Shown here piece by piece: positions 17,501 through 26,951 of a stretch of DNA of 64,000 nt. The DNA comes from Candidatus Hydrogenedentota bacterium. Its GTDB lineage: Bacteria; Hydrogenedentota; Hydrogenedentia; Hydrogenedentales; JAEUWI01. Positions within the stretch are counted from its first letter, which is position 1. Every line of letters starts with the position of its first letter. The stretch spans positions 1 through 64,000 of the forward strand of contig JACPGE010000122.1 of assembly GCA_016182605.1 (NCBI GenBank), given 5' to 3'. The notes beneath the pieces are model-generated. The model searched no databases, was not told the DNA's origin, and worked only from the letters and a program-made list of their open reading frames with translations. A program made the translations under genes and the position numbers.

Positions 17501-17643
17501 AAATCAGGTGAACGATAACTCTATCGCTACATTGGGCTGACTTGGCGCGGGATCGCGGGGCGTCTCCCCCGGCGGAACATAACGCATGCGGGTTATCGGG
17601 TTGCACCAGGGTTACGCATTTATAAACCACAACGGAGGTCATC

Positions 17644-18627
17644 ATGAACAAGAAAGGTTTCACCCTGATAGAGCTGCTGGTCGTCATTGCGATCATCGGT
17701 ATCTTGGCGGCAATCCTGCTGCCGGCACTTGCGCGGGCCCGCGAAGCGGCGCGCCGGGCGAGCTGCCAGAACAACCTGAAGCAAATCGGGTTGGTATTCA
17801 AAATGTATGCGAATGAAGCAAAAGGCGAGAAGCTGCCGCGCATGGCCAACCTCACCGATGACAACAACGACGGCGTCTGCGACGATCCGGACGCCCGAGG
17901 TTTCTTCATCGCGGGTCCGACGGTGTACCCCGAGTACCTGAGCGATCCCAACGTGCTGGTTTGCCCGTCGGACGCGGAAGGTCAGGAAGCGCTGGAATCC
18001 GGCTGGCACCAGCAGGAAAATCCGGATTTGCCGTTTGAACCCTGCAAGTTCGACAACGAGTCGTACAACTACTTCGGCTGGTTGATCAACGTGCAAGATA
18101 TCCTTCAGGGCGCGAGCCCCGATGCGTTGAATCACGCGAGCCTCGCCGCTGTTGAAAAGGGCGACGTTCCCGGGCTGATTTCTGCGATGACCTCGCAGGG
18201 CTTGCTGGCGGACGTGATCGCGGCGCTGTTCATTGCGCGTGCGGCGGTGGAAGACGAACTGACGGCAGTGGCGCCCATCAGTGCGGCCTCTCCCGAAGCG
18301 TTTGTCGATTCCGACATCGACGTGGATTCGCTGGTCGGCACCTTTGGTCCGCTGGTGGGTGTCACCCCGAGTGGCATCGAGATGACCATGCTGCGTCTTC
18401 GGGAAGGCATCGAGCGCTTCCTGATCACGGACATCAACAATCCGGCGGGCAGCGCGGAAGCGCAGAGCACGATCGCGGTGATGAATGACCGTGTGGCCAC
18501 GGAAATCGCCAATTTCAGCCACATTCCTGGTGGCGCCAATGTGCTCTACATGGACGGCCACGTATCGTTCATCCGCTTCCCGGGCGAATACCCCGTTTGC
18601 CGCGTGTTCGCGCACCTGGATGCCTGA
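17644..18627 (+). CDS. DUF1559 prepilin-type protein, array copy 1
   Basis: 327 residues. The N-terminus is a type IV prepilin / type II pseudopilin signal: MNKKG, cleaved before [20 protein letters not shown], then the DUF1559-associated [19 protein letters not shown] helix. The mature domain is soluble with conserved cysteines (CDDPD, VCPSD, FEPCKFD) and the DUF1559 end [16 protein letters not shown] lies six bases before the ATG. Such proteins are numerous in PVC bacteria and are thought to be exported by a type II/IV-pilus-like machine; their function is unknown. It has its own promoter and terminator. Confidence 0.9.
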   Translation: MNKKGFTLIELLVVIAIIGILAAILLPALARAREAARRASCQNNLKQIGLVFKMYANEAKGEKLPRMANLTDDNNDGVCDDPDARGFFIAGPTVYPEYLSDPNVLVCPSDAEGQEALESGWHQQENPDLPFEPCKFDNESYNYFGWLINVQDILQGASPDALNHASLAAVEKGDVPGLISAMTSQGLLADVIAALFIARAAVEDELTAVAPISAASPEAFVDSDIDVDSLVGTFGPLVGVTPSGIEMTMLRLREGIERFLITDINNPAGSAEAQSTIAVMNDRVATEIANFSHIPGGANVLYMDGHVSFIRFPGEYPVCRVFAHLDA

Positions 18628-18660
18628 TAGCGCCCTGCGCTTGAGAACAGTTTAGTCTGG

Positions 18661-18702
18661 CCGGCGGTTCCCCTCGGGGAGCCGTCGGCTTTTTTGTTTT
18701 TT
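18661..18702 (+). terminator. intrinsic terminator after DUF1559 copy 1
   Basis: A 13-bp stem (two G-U pairs) of CCGGCGGTTCCCC and GGGGAGCCGTCGG with loop TCG is followed by CTTTTTTGTTTTTT. Stem sequence is shared with the terminators of copies 2 and 3. Confidence 0.9.
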
Positions 18703-18766
18703 GAGAACCGGTTTGGGGCGCCCAGTTGCAGCCAAACTTAGTTCCAATACCCGGTAGGGTTTGTGA

Positions 18767-18772
18767 TAGACT
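18767..18772 (+). promoter_or_regulatory. -10 box before DUF1559 copy 2
   Basis: TGTGATAGACT holds an extended -10 (TAGACT). The -35 region is weak. It lies about 110 bases before the copy 2 start and after the copy 1 terminator. Confidence 0.35.
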
Positions 18773-18879
18773 GGGATTGTACTCATGTTTTTTGATGTGC
18801 GATTTTTTGGGAGAGCAGAAGTTTAGGGCGGTTGCATACGATGAAGTTGCACTGCCCAGACAAGGAAAGGACTCATTTC

Positions 18880-19824
18880 ATGAAACGTTCCGGATTTACC
18901 CTCATCGAGCTGCTGGTCGTGATAGCGATCATCGGCATCCTGGCGGCGATATTGCTACCGGCACTTGCGCGCGCCCGGGAAGCGGCCCGGCGGGCAAGCT
19001 GCCAGAACAATCTGAAACAGATTGGGTTGGTGTTCAAGATGTATGCCAACGAGTCCAAGGGCGAAAAGTGGCCCCGGATGGCGACGGTGACGGAAGACGA
19101 CAACGACGGCATCTGCGACGATCCCAGCGGCCAGGGCTTCTTCTTTGCAGGAGACACCGTGTACCCCGAATACCTGAGCGACGCGGCGGTCATGATCTGC
19201 CCGTCGGATGCGGAAGGTCAGGAAGCGCTGGAAAGCGGCTGGCATAACAGCGGCGACCCGGATCTGCCCTACTTGCCGTGCAAATTCGACAATGAGTCGT
19301 ACACATACCTTGGCTGGATGGTCAATGTGCAAGACATCTTGCAGGGACAGAGCCCGACGGTACTGAACGACACCGCATTCAGCACGGTTACGGATGTCGC
19401 CGGGTTGATTACCACATCCTTAAATTTGGGCTTGTCCGTCAATCCCGTTGCGGCGCTCTTTGGGGCGCGTACGGCGGTGGAAGACGAGAACACGGCCCAG
19501 TATGCCGCTTCTCCGGAAGCCTTTGTGGATGCGGACCTGAATGTGGACGATTTTGCCATACTGCCGAGCCCGACGCCGATGAAGATGTACCGCCTGCGGG
19601 AAGGGATAGAACGCTTCCTGATCACGGACATCAACAATCCGGCGGGCAGCACGGAAGCCCAGAGCACCATCCCGGTGCTGAACGACCGTACGGCGGTCGC
19701 GATCGAGAACTTCAGCCACATTCCCGGCGGGGCCAATGTGCTCTATATGGACGGACACGTGGCCTTCATCCGCTTCCCGGGCGACTACCCCGTTTGCCGG
19801 GTATTCTCGCTCTTGGACGCGTAA
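18880..19824 (+). CDS. DUF1559 prepilin-type protein, array copy 2
   Basis: 314 residues from [24 protein letters not shown] lies just upstream. A longer frame with an ATG 16 codons earlier would put extra residues before the prepilin cleavage site and is rejected. The first 60 residues are almost the same as copy 1; the middle differs ([13 protein letters not shown], a variable 160-230 segment) and the end converges again on [17 protein letters not shown] and [19 protein letters not shown]. This pattern of fixed ends and variable middle fits selection or recombination acting on the exposed domain. Confidence 0.9.
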   Translation: MKRSGFTLIELLVVIAIIGILAAILLPALARAREAARRASCQNNLKQIGLVFKMYANESKGEKWPRMATVTEDDNDGICDDPSGQGFFFAGDTVYPEYLSDAAVMICPSDAEGQEALESGWHNSGDPDLPYLPCKFDNESYTYLGWMVNVQDILQGQSPTVLNDTAFSTVTDVAGLITTSLNLGLSVNPVAALFGARTAVEDENTAQYAASPEAFVDADLNVDDFAILPSPTPMKMYRLREGIERFLITDINNPAGSTEAQSTIPVLNDRTAVAIENFSHIPGGANVLYMDGHVAFIRFPGDYPVCRVFSLLDA

Positions 19825-19857
19825 GCCCGTCCCGGCGGCAACGGCAGCTTGAATTGG

Positions 19858-19889
19858 CCGGCGGCTCCCCACGGGGAGCCGCCGGTTTC
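19858..19889 (+). terminator. intrinsic terminator after DUF1559 copy 2
   Basis: CCGGCGGCTCCCC and GGGGAGCCGCCGG form a 13-bp stem around a two-base centre, followed by TTTCTATTT. Another hairpin (GGCGTAGCCGC...GCGGCTACGCC) follows at about 19901-19930. Confidence 0.8.
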
Positions 19890-19971
19890 TATTTGGGTGG
19901 GGCGTAGCCGCAACCTGCGGCGGCTACGCCGGGTTTTCAAACAAGTTTCTCCCATTTTGCGTCATCCATGC

Positions 19972-19977
19972 TACAAT
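19972..19977 (+). promoter_or_regulatory. -10 box before DUF1559 copy 3
   Basis: TGCTACAAT is an extended -10 (TACAAT, five of six consensus). No good -35 is seen at 16-18 bases. It lies about 105 bases before the copy 3 start. Confidence 0.45.
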
Positions 19978-20083
19978 TTTGACCGTGATCCCGGTTACTG
20001 TGCACATTATCATTTTTTTGGCGAGTGTATTTGGGCTTGGGTGGCTACAATGCAGTACTGCCCTACAACGAAAGGACTTATCC

Positions 20084-21061
20084 ATGAAACGATCTGGTTT
20101 TACCCTCATCGAGCTGTTGGTCGTGATCGCGATCATCGGCATCCTGGCGGCGATTCTGCTGCCGGCACTTGCACGGGCGCGTGAAGCGGCGCGGCGCGCG
20201 AGCTGCCAGAACAACCTGAAGCAAATGGGGTTGGTGTTCAAGATGTATGCCAACGAGTCGAAAGGCGAGAAGTTGCCGCGCTGGAACACGGTGGATGACA
20301 ACGACGATGACGGCGAGTGCGACGATCCGAAGGATGGGAGCGATTTCTTCTTCGCGGGCGCGACGGTGTATCCCGAGTATCTGAGTGACGCGAATGTTCT
20401 GGTGTGTCCTTCGGATGCAGAAGGGCAGGAAGCGCTCGACACGGAGTGGCGCCAGCAGGGCAATCCGGATCTGCCGATAGAACCGTGCCGTTTTGAAAAT
20501 GAGTCGTACAACTACACCGGCTGGCTCTTGAATGTAAGCGATATGCTTCAAGGTCTGGGTGCGGACGCCTTGAACGACCCGAGCTTCTCCACGGTACCGC
20601 CGGGCGATACGGCTGCCTATATTGCCAACATCGTTTCGCTGGGTCTTGCCCCGGACTTGCCGCTGACCCTGTTTGCGGTGGGTTATATTGTGGAGAATGA
20701 AAGCCACATCGTATTTGGCTATCCGTCCTCGGAGGCGTTCACGGACAGTGATCTTGATGTGGAGCAGATTGTGACGCTGCTTGGCGGGCTGGTGGGAATT
20801 ACGCCGACGGGTCCGATGACCATGCTGCGATTGCGGGAAGGGATTGAACGGTTCTTGATCACGGACATCAACAATCCTGCGGGCAGCGCGGAGGCGCAGA
20901 GCACGATCCCGGTGATGAACGATCGGGTGGCGACGGCGATCGAGAACTTCAACCATATTCCGGGCGGATCGAATGTGTTGTACATGGACGGCCACGTGTC
21001 CTTTGTGAAGTTCCCGGGTGAGTACCCGATTTGCCGTATGTTTGCGCACTTGGATGCGTGA
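20084..21061 (+). CDS. DUF1559 prepilin-type protein, array copy 3
   Basis: 325 residues from [14 protein letters not shown] with AAAGGA seven bases upstream. Prepilin signal, DUF1559 body and end ([19 protein letters not shown], then ending FAHLDA) are as in copy 1. The central segment (residues about 160-240) is again divergent. The variable part contains [11 protein letters not shown] where copies 1 and 2 have VEDELTAV and VEDENTAQ. Copies 1 and 3 share the same C-terminus while copy 2 ends FSLLDA. Confidence 0.9.
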   Translation: MKRSGFTLIELLVVIAIIGILAAILLPALARAREAARRASCQNNLKQMGLVFKMYANESKGEKLPRWNTVDDNDDDGECDDPKDGSDFFFAGATVYPEYLSDANVLVCPSDAEGQEALDTEWRQQGNPDLPIEPCRFENESYNYTGWLLNVSDMLQGLGADALNDPSFSTVPPGDTAAYIANIVSLGLAPDLPLTLFAVGYIVENESHIVFGYPSSEAFTDSDLDVEQIVTLLGGLVGITPTGPMTMLRLREGIERFLITDINNPAGSAEAQSTIPVMNDRVATAIENFNHIPGGSNVLYMDGHVSFVKFPGEYPICRMFAHLDA

Positions 21062-21101
21062 TGACGCCGGTGGGAATTCGGGCGGGACGCCCGGGCTCCT
21101 T

Positions 21102-21128
21102 TGTGTGTTCGCGCACCTGGATGCGTGA
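21102..21128 (+). pseudogene. orphan 3' end of a lost DUF1559 copy
   Basis: About 40 bases after copy 3 stops, GTGTTCGCGCACCTGGATGC plus a stop codon appears again. This matches the last codons of copy 1 (VFAHLDA-stop) exactly over 20 bases, and copy 3's own end less well. It lies before the shared terminator. It looks like the leftover of another array member deleted by recombination. Confidence 0.7.
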
Positions 21129-21160
21129 TTGGGTTTGAGGGTACAATAGACTTCGAATTG

Positions 21161-21201
21161 ACCGGCGGTTTCCTTCGTGAAACCGCCGGTTCACATTTTT
21201 T
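21161..21201 (+). terminator. intrinsic terminator after DUF1559 copy 3
   Basis: ACCGGCGGTTTC, loop CTTCGT, GAAACCGCCGGT form a perfect 12-bp stem, followed by TCACATTTTTT. Confidence 0.85.
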
Positions 21202-21243
21202 GGACTTGGATGCCGCCGGCATGGTGAAAACTTTGAAAAGCCA

Positions 21244-21273
21244 TTGCCCGGGTCCGGCCGGTCCTGCTACACT
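21244..21273 (+). promoter_or_regulatory. promoter of DUF1559 copy 4
   Basis: TTGCCC (21244-21249), 18-base spacer, TACACT (21268-21273) with a TG just before it. About 80 bases before the copy 4 start. Confidence 0.45.
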
Positions 21274-21353
21274 TTATTGGGGAGATTTCGCGGGTGTGGG
21301 GAGCTTTGTCCTTTGTGGGATGGAACCGCGAAACGCGGGAAAGGGCTATCTTT

Positions 21354-22259
21354 ATGAAACGGCCTGGATTTACCTTAATCGAGTTGCTGGTCGTCATTGC
21401 AATCATTGGTATTCTGGCGGCTATCCTGCTTCCTGCGCTTGCGCGCGCGAGAGAGGCGGCACGGCGCGCAAGCTGCGCGAACAATCTGAAGCAGTGGGGT
21501 CTGGTGCTGAAGATGTATTCGAATGAATCGAAAGGGGGGAAACTGCCGCCGTGCGGCACGAATGGGGCCTGCCCGCCGGATGCGGGTGCGGGCGGCTGGG
21601 TGGCCTTTCCCGCGGGCGAGACCATTTATCCGGAGTACCTCACGGACATGAACATTTATTTTTGTCCGTCGGATCCGGGTGGCGATGCGGACCGGTATAT
21701 AGCGTGTCCGGACGGGGCCTATTGCGTGGGAGATGCGCTGGAGCCCCGGTGTTTTGAGGACCACAGCTACCTCTATCACGGCTGGGCGCATGAAAACGAC
21801 AACGTGTATGTGACGCGCTATGTGGCGTTGCTCACGAGTGTGGATGACTTTCCCGAATCGCAGGTGGTGGCTGACGGCGATTTTGACGTGTCGGACACGC
21901 TGGTACTGATTCAGAGTCTGATCGATGCCCTGGGCCCTGGGCTCGGCGTGCCGGTAGGTACGATAACGGCGCAGGGCAATGGCGGCGGCGCCACGATTTA
22001 CCGTCTTCGGGAAGGGATCGAACGCTTCCTGATTACGGACATCAACAATCCGGCGGCCTCTGCCCAGGCGCAGAGCACCATTCCCATCATGCGCGATCAG
22101 ACGAATGTGGACGGCGACACCGGCGCCCCGGACGATTTCTTCCATGTGCCCGGCGGGGCGAACGTGCTTTACCTCGATGGACACGTGCGCTTCTTGCGTT
22201 ATCCTTCGGAGTATCCGGTGGATCCGATTGGCACCATTATGGGGCGCGCCATAGACTGA
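21354..22259 (+). CDS. DUF1559 prepilin-type protein, array copy 4
   Basis: 301 residues from [14 protein letters not shown], the most divergent array member. The prepilin signal and [19 protein letters not shown] helix are intact, but the linker ([15 protein letters not shown]) and the cysteine-rich segment ([21 protein letters not shown], here split) differ. It keeps [17 protein letters not shown] and [15 protein letters not shown] and ends MGRAID instead of FAHLDA. AAAGGG lies about nine bases upstream. Same presumed export route as the other three; function unknown. Confidence 0.9.
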   Translation: MKRPGFTLIELLVVIAIIGILAAILLPALARAREAARRASCANNLKQWGLVLKMYSNESKGGKLPPCGTNGACPPDAGAGGWVAFPAGETIYPEYLTDMNIYFCPSDPGGDADRYIACPDGAYCVGDALEPRCFEDHSYLYHGWAHENDNVYVTRYVALLTSVDDFPESQVVADGDFDVSDTLVLIQSLIDALGPGLGVPVGTITAQGNGGGATIYRLREGIERFLITDINNPAASAQAQSTIPIMRDQTNVDGDTGAPDDFFHVPGGANVLYLDGHVRFLRYPSEYPVDPIGTIMGRAID

Positions 22260-22277
22260 TACTGCTGTTGCTTGCCG

Positions 22278-22319
22278 CAGGCGCTGAGGAGACCGGGGTT
22301 TCCTCAGCGCCTGTTTTTT
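22278..22319 (+). terminator. intrinsic terminator ending the DUF1559 array
   Basis: CAGGCGCTGAGGA, loop GACCGGGGTT, and its exact 13-base complement are followed by TTTTTT. Confidence 0.92.
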
Positions 22320-22494
22320 GTCTCCCTGCATGCACGGGGCGCCCCCTCCCCCACTCTGGATAGCGGGACTGTGGCGGTGGGTGGGTCTGGGAGGACTGGC
22401 GGGGGCCGCGAGACGCGCCGGGCAGTTCGCGATGCAATTTTGGGGCGCTTTGTTGTAGTATCAGCGCGCGTGCGCGTGCACCGGGAGCATCGGA

Positions 22495-25341
22495 TTGAAA
22501 CTGCTGGGCAAGTTCATACTGGCCTTCTTGCTATGTGGCCTGGCCCCCCTGTTTCTGGGCACGGTCTTCAGCCACACGACGATGCGCCGTGCGCTTGCGG
22601 ACCAGTCGTTGCGGTCGCGTCAGGCGCTGGAAGACAAGGTGAAGGATCAGTTGACGGCGCTGTTGCAGGCCAAGCGGAATCAGCTCGATCATTATGTGAA
22701 CGATCTGCGCAATCAGGTGCTGCTGATGGCGGAGAGCCCGGTGCTGACGGATCTGCTGCGCGCGCGGGCCTTTGACACCTATGCGGCGGACAACGGAGCG
22801 ACGGAGCCGGATATAGCGCGGTACCGGGAGGAGTTGAAGGCGTACCACCGGGAGCACTTTGAGGCGCCCTATCGCGCGGCCACGGGGGAAGAAGCGCCGG
22901 TGCGGACGGACGCGATTGTGGACGGCCTTTCCGCCAACGGGGTGGTGCTGCAGCGCGCCTATCTGATGAACAATCCCCACCCGCCGGCTGAGCGCATACT
23001 CTTCATGGAATCGGGGCTCGGCGCGCGCTACGATGCCATGCATTTTCAGACACACAGCTTCTGGCGGCGCGCGATCGAGCAGTTGGGCTTCTACAACGTG
23101 TATTTGATCGAAGGCCAGTCCGGGAGCATCGTGTATTCGGCGCGGAAAGGGATAGACACGGGTTCCTCCCTGCTGGACGGCCCCTTGAGCGAATCGAATC
23201 TGGGGAAGGCCTTTGCGGCGGCGATGAAGACCCAGGATGGCCTGGTCTTCACCGATACGGCGCCCTATCTGCCTGCGTATGGCGAGAGCACGTGTTTCAT
23301 TTCGGCGCCGGTGCCCGATGCGTTGGGGGGACGCGCCGGCGTTATCGTTTTTCAACTCGACTTTAGCACCATCAACAGCATTATGGCGGGCCGGGCGGGC
23401 CTGGGGTCGACGGGGGAAATGCTGCTGGTCGGCCCGGACTATCATCCCCGGAGCGCGTCGTTGCGGGATCAGACGCGGGCTGCGCGGGAGGCCTCGCTTC
23501 CCGGGATTTCGATGAGCACGCGCATCGATATTGAGCCGGTGCGCGCCGCCTTCGAACTGGGGCAGGATGGCTGCAAGACCTTTGTGGACTGGCGCGGCAA
23601 CGAGGCGCTCATCGCGTTTGGCCCGGTGGCGTTTTTCGATGCGACGTGGGCGCTGCTTGCGAAGATAGACTCTTCCGAGGCCTATGCGGCGATGGACAAG
23701 ATGGACGCCGTGTCCGCCGCGTCGGTCGAGCGCCTGCTCTTTCTGACCGACATTATCGCGGTGGTGGCGATTATCGTGCTTTGTATCGTGGCGGACGCCC
23801 TTGCGAAGCCGATCATCCGTCCGCTGAAATCCACGGTGGCCATATTGAAGAACATGGCCGAGGGCGAGGGCGTGCTGAATGAACGCCTTCATGTGAACAG
23901 CCGCGATGAGGTGGCGGAGCTTGCGCACTGGTTCAATTCGTTCATGGACAAGATCCAGGTGTTGTACGAGTCGCTTGAACTGGAGGTGGAGGAGCGGCAG
24001 CGGGCGCAGGCAGCGGTGGAACAGCGGGAGAAATATTTCAAGGCATTGATCGAGAATGCGCCGGACATTATTGCGATTATTCAAGGGGCCGAGGCGCACA
24101 TCCGCTTTCTTTCGCCCTCGTTTGCGCGGACCTTCGGTTATGACGGCGCTTCGCTGCTTCACCAGTCGCTGCTTTCGCATGTGCATGCCGACGATGCGGC
24201 GCGCCTGCAGCGCAAATTGAAGGAGGGGAGCGACCATCCCGGCCAGCCGGTGTTCATGGAGTTCCGCTACCAGCACCAGGACGGGCGCTGGCTCGATCTG
24301 GAGGTGACAGGGACCCATCATGACAGCGGCACGGAGTTCACGGGGATGGTGCTCAACATGCGCGAGATCACGCGGCGCAAAGAGGCGGACATGATCCTGC
24401 GCGAATACAGCCAGACGCTGGAGCGGGACGTGGCGGAGCGGACGATGGAATTGCAGCGTAACCGGGACGAACTGAAGACGACGCTGGACGAGTTGAAGAG
24501 CACGCAGGACCAGCTTATATTGAACGAGAAGATGGCGTCGCTGGGCGCGCTGACTGCGGGGATCGCGCACGAGATCAAGAATCCGCTGAATTTTGTGAAC
24601 AACTTTGCGGACATTTCGCAGGAGTTGATCGACGAGTTGCTGGAAGAACTGGCGCCGATGCGGGAGAACTTCGATTCCAAGGCTTACGAGAACATCACGG
24701 CGCTGCTTGCCGACATCCGGCAGAATGCGGGGAAGATTGTGGAGCATGGCAACCGCGCGGACAGCATCGTTCGGAACATGCTCCTGCATTCGCGGGGCAA
24801 GTCCAACGAGTTTCAGCCGACGGATGTGAACGCGCTTCTGGACGAGTATGTGCACCTAACGTACCACGGGATGCGCGCCAAGGATGCTTCCTTCAACATC
24901 GAGTTTGACCTGCACTACGACGAATCGATCGGGCTAATCCCGGTGATACCGCAGGATCTGTCCCGGGTATTTCTGAACATCCTGAACAATGCCTGCTATG
25001 CGTCGCACAAGCGCACGCAGCAGGAGCGCAACGGCCACCGGCCCCTGCTGACGGTGCGGACCCAGAACCACCGGGAGCACATCGAAATCCGCATCCGGGA
25101 CAATGGCACGGGCATTCCCGGGGAGATCCAGGAGCGGGTTTTCAATCCGTTTTTCACGACGAAACCGGCGGGCGAAGGCACGGGGCTGGGGCTGAGCATC
25201 AGTCATGATATTGTGGTGCAGGAGCACCACGGCGAACTCCGGGTGGAATCGAAAGAGGGCGAGTACACGGAGTTCACGATACTTCTACCCAGGAACGCGC
25301 AATCCTTCGCGCGGCCCACAACAAGTCTGCCGGCTCCCTGA
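22495..25341 (+). CDS. membrane sensor histidine kinase with PAS domain
   Basis: 948 residues from a TTG start; GGGAG lies seven bases upstream and no in-frame ATG precedes it. Transmembrane helices at about 5-24 and 418-440 enclose a ~390-residue periplasmic sensor, probably Cache-like. A HAMP segment (IIRPLKSTVAIL) follows, then coiled coil, PAS (KYFKALIENAPDIIAIIQ), a second coiled coil, and HisKA with GIAHEIKNPLNF (phospho-His near residue 692). The HATPase domain has NILNNA (N box), IRDNGTGIP (G1) and GEGTGLGLSI (G2). All catalytic elements are present. The next two genes encode receivers, so they are likely targets. Confidence 0.93.
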   Translation: MKLLGKFILAFLLCGLAPLFLGTVFSHTTMRRALADQSLRSRQALEDKVKDQLTALLQAKRNQLDHYVNDLRNQVLLMAESPVLTDLLRARAFDTYAADNGATEPDIARYREELKAYHREHFEAPYRAATGEEAPVRTDAIVDGLSANGVVLQRAYLMNNPHPPAERILFMESGLGARYDAMHFQTHSFWRRAIEQLGFYNVYLIEGQSGSIVYSARKGIDTGSSLLDGPLSESNLGKAFAAAMKTQDGLVFTDTAPYLPAYGESTCFISAPVPDALGGRAGVIVFQLDFSTINSIMAGRAGLGSTGEMLLVGPDYHPRSASLRDQTRAAREASLPGISMSTRIDIEPVRAAFELGQDGCKTFVDWRGNEALIAFGPVAFFDATWALLAKIDSSEAYAAMDKMDAVSAASVERLLFLTDIIAVVAIIVLCIVADALAKPIIRPLKSTVAILKNMAEGEGVLNERLHVNSRDEVAELAHWFNSFMDKIQVLYESLELEVEERQRAQAAVEQREKYFKALIENAPDIIAIIQGAEAHIRFLSPSFARTFGYDGASLLHQSLLSHVHADDAARLQRKLKEGSDHPGQPVFMEFRYQHQDGRWLDLEVTGTHHDSGTEFTGMVLNMREITRRKEADMILREYSQTLERDVAERTMELQRNRDELKTTLDELKSTQDQLILNEKMASLGALTAGIAHEIKNPLNFVNNFADISQELIDELLEELAPMRENFDSKAYENITALLADIRQNAGKIVEHGNRADSIVRNMLLHSRGKSNEFQPTDVNALLDEYVHLTYHGMRAKDASFNIEFDLHYDESIGLIPVIPQDLSRVFLNILNNACYASHKRTQQERNGHRPLLTVRTQNHREHIEIRIRDNGTGIPGEIQERVFNPFFTTKPAGEGTGLGLSISHDIVVQEHHGELRVESKEGEYTEFTILLPRNAQSFARPTTSLPAP

Positions 25342-25365
25342 GCCCGCAGAGCACGGCAGGTACGC

Positions 25366-25749
25366 ATGAAGATCATGGTTGTGGACGACGAGCCGGATAT
25401 CCAGTTGCTATTTGAGCAGCGTTTCCGGAAGGAGATCCGCGAGGGCCTCTTTCAGTTTCATTTTGCCTTCGACGGCCAGGCGGCGCTCGCTTTTCTGGAG
25501 GACACGCAGAACACGGATCTGGTGTTGATCCTTTCCGACATCAATATGCCTGGGATGAGCGGACTGGAACTGCTGCGGGAGATCCGGGTGAAGCGGCCCG
25601 GCCTTCAGGTGTTCATGATTACGGCGTATACGGATGCGGAAAAGGAGGCGGCGGCGGCGGCCTATGGGGCCAACGCCTTTATCAGCAAGCCCATCGATTT
25701 TACTGAACTGAAGCAACGCATGCTGAACGCGTGCGGCACCGCGGAGTGA
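25366..25749 (+). CDS. CheY-like single-domain response regulator
   Basis: 127 residues, receiver domain only. The acidic pair is in VVDDEPD, the phospho-acceptor aspartate is in LSDINMPGMSG (about residue 58), the switch threonine in MITAYTD, and the conserved lysine in SKPIDF. No output domain, so it must act by protein contact or as a phosphate shuttle. It lies 24 bases after the histidine kinase and 12 bases before the receiver-phosphatase, in one apparent operon. Confidence 0.93.
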   Translation: MKIMVVDDEPDIQLLFEQRFRKEIREGLFQFHFAFDGQAALAFLEDTQNTDLVLILSDINMPGMSGLELLREIRVKRPGLQVFMITAYTDAEKEAAAAAYGANAFISKPIDFTELKQRMLNACGTAE

Positions 25750-25761
25750 TAGACATACGCC

Positions 25762-26928
25762 ATGGCCGTTGAAATACTGGTGGTGGACGACGAACCCGAT
25801 CTGCAAACGCTGATACGCCAGCGCTTCCGGAGACAGATCCGCGCGCAGGAATATCTCTTTTACTTCGCGGGGAATGGCGAGGAGGCGCTGGACACGCTTC
25901 GGGCAAACGAGAACATCGAAGTGATCCTGACGGACATCAACATGCCGAAGATGGACGGGCTCACGCTCTTGGGCGAGCTTGCAAGCTGGAACACGATTAT
26001 CAAGTCGGTGGTGATCTCGGCGTACGGCGACATGAACAACATCCGCACGGCGATGAACCGGGGCGCCTTCGATTTCATCACGAAGCCGATCGATTTCCGC
26101 GATCTGGAGATTACGCTCGAAAAGACGCTGCACGAGCTTTACACGCTGAAAGAAGGCGAGAAGGCGAAGGTGCGGCTGCTTCACATGGATCGCGAACTGG
26201 AGGTGGCCACGCGCATCCAGGCGTCGATTCTGCCGAAGATCTTCCCCCCCTTCCCGCACCGCACCGAGTTTGACATTTACGCGCTGATGCGTCCGGCGCG
26301 CGAGGTTGGCGGCGACTTCTACGATTTCTTTTTTGTGGACGACACGCACCTTGGTCTGGTGATTGGCGATGTGGCGGGCAAGGGCGTGCCCGCGGCCATT
26401 CTGATGGCGGTTTCGCGCACACTCCTCAAGGCGACCGCGCTCACCGGGGTGAGTCCGGGCGAGTGCGTGAGCCACACCAACAAGTTTCTTTGCAGCGACA
26501 ACGAATCGGGGCTCTTCGTGACCCTGTTCTACGCGATACTCGACACGATCTCGGGCGAGGTGGCCTACTGCAACGCGGGGCACAATCCGCCGTGTCTCAT
26601 TCGTGCGGCGGGGAACTGCGCATTGCTGGAAAATCAGGGTGGGCTGGTGCTCGGCATTCTGGACGATGCCCACTATGAGACCACCCGCATCCAGATGGCT
26701 TCGGGGGACCTGCTCTTTCTCTACACGGATGGGGTTACCGAGGCGATGGACTCGGAAAGCAAATGCTTCACGGATGACCGCTTGAGACAGTGCCTTGAAC
26801 TGGCCGGGAACCACACGGCGCAAAGCCTGACCGAGACCTTGCTGGCCGATATCCTTCATCATGCCAACGGCCATCCCCAGCACGACGATATCACGACGCT
26901 GGCGCTGCGCTATTTGAAGGGGGATTGA
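25762..26928 (+). CDS. response regulator with SpoIIE/RsbU-type PP2C phosphatase
   Basis: 388 residues. The receiver (1-125) has VVDDEPD, LTDINMPKMDG, VISAYGD and TKPIDF. It is followed by a coiled-coil linker and a PPM/SpoIIE phosphatase domain with metal-site motifs REVGGDFYDFF, GDVAGKGVPAA, CNAGHNPP, LYTDGVTEA and HDDITTLALR at the end. Such proteins dephosphorylate an anti-sigma antagonist (RsbV-like) when their receiver is phosphorylated. No anti-sigma or antagonist gene lies in the window. With the kinase and CheY-like protein it forms a phosphorelay from an external signal to partner switching. Confidence 0.93.
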   Translation: MAVEILVVDDEPDLQTLIRQRFRRQIRAQEYLFYFAGNGEEALDTLRANENIEVILTDINMPKMDGLTLLGELASWNTIIKSVVISAYGDMNNIRTAMNRGAFDFITKPIDFRDLEITLEKTLHELYTLKEGEKAKVRLLHMDRELEVATRIQASILPKIFPPFPHRTEFDIYALMRPAREVGGDFYDFFFVDDTHLGLVIGDVAGKGVPAAILMAVSRTLLKATALTGVSPGECVSHTNKFLCSDNESGLFVTLFYAILDTISGEVAYCNAGHNPPCLIRAAGNCALLENQGGLVLGILDDAHYETTRIQMASGDLLFLYTDGVTEAMDSESKCFTDDRLRQCLELAGNHTAQSLTETLLADILHHANGHPQHDDITTLALRYLKGD

Positions 26929-26951
26929 CAGGGACGCTCACCTTTGCGGCT

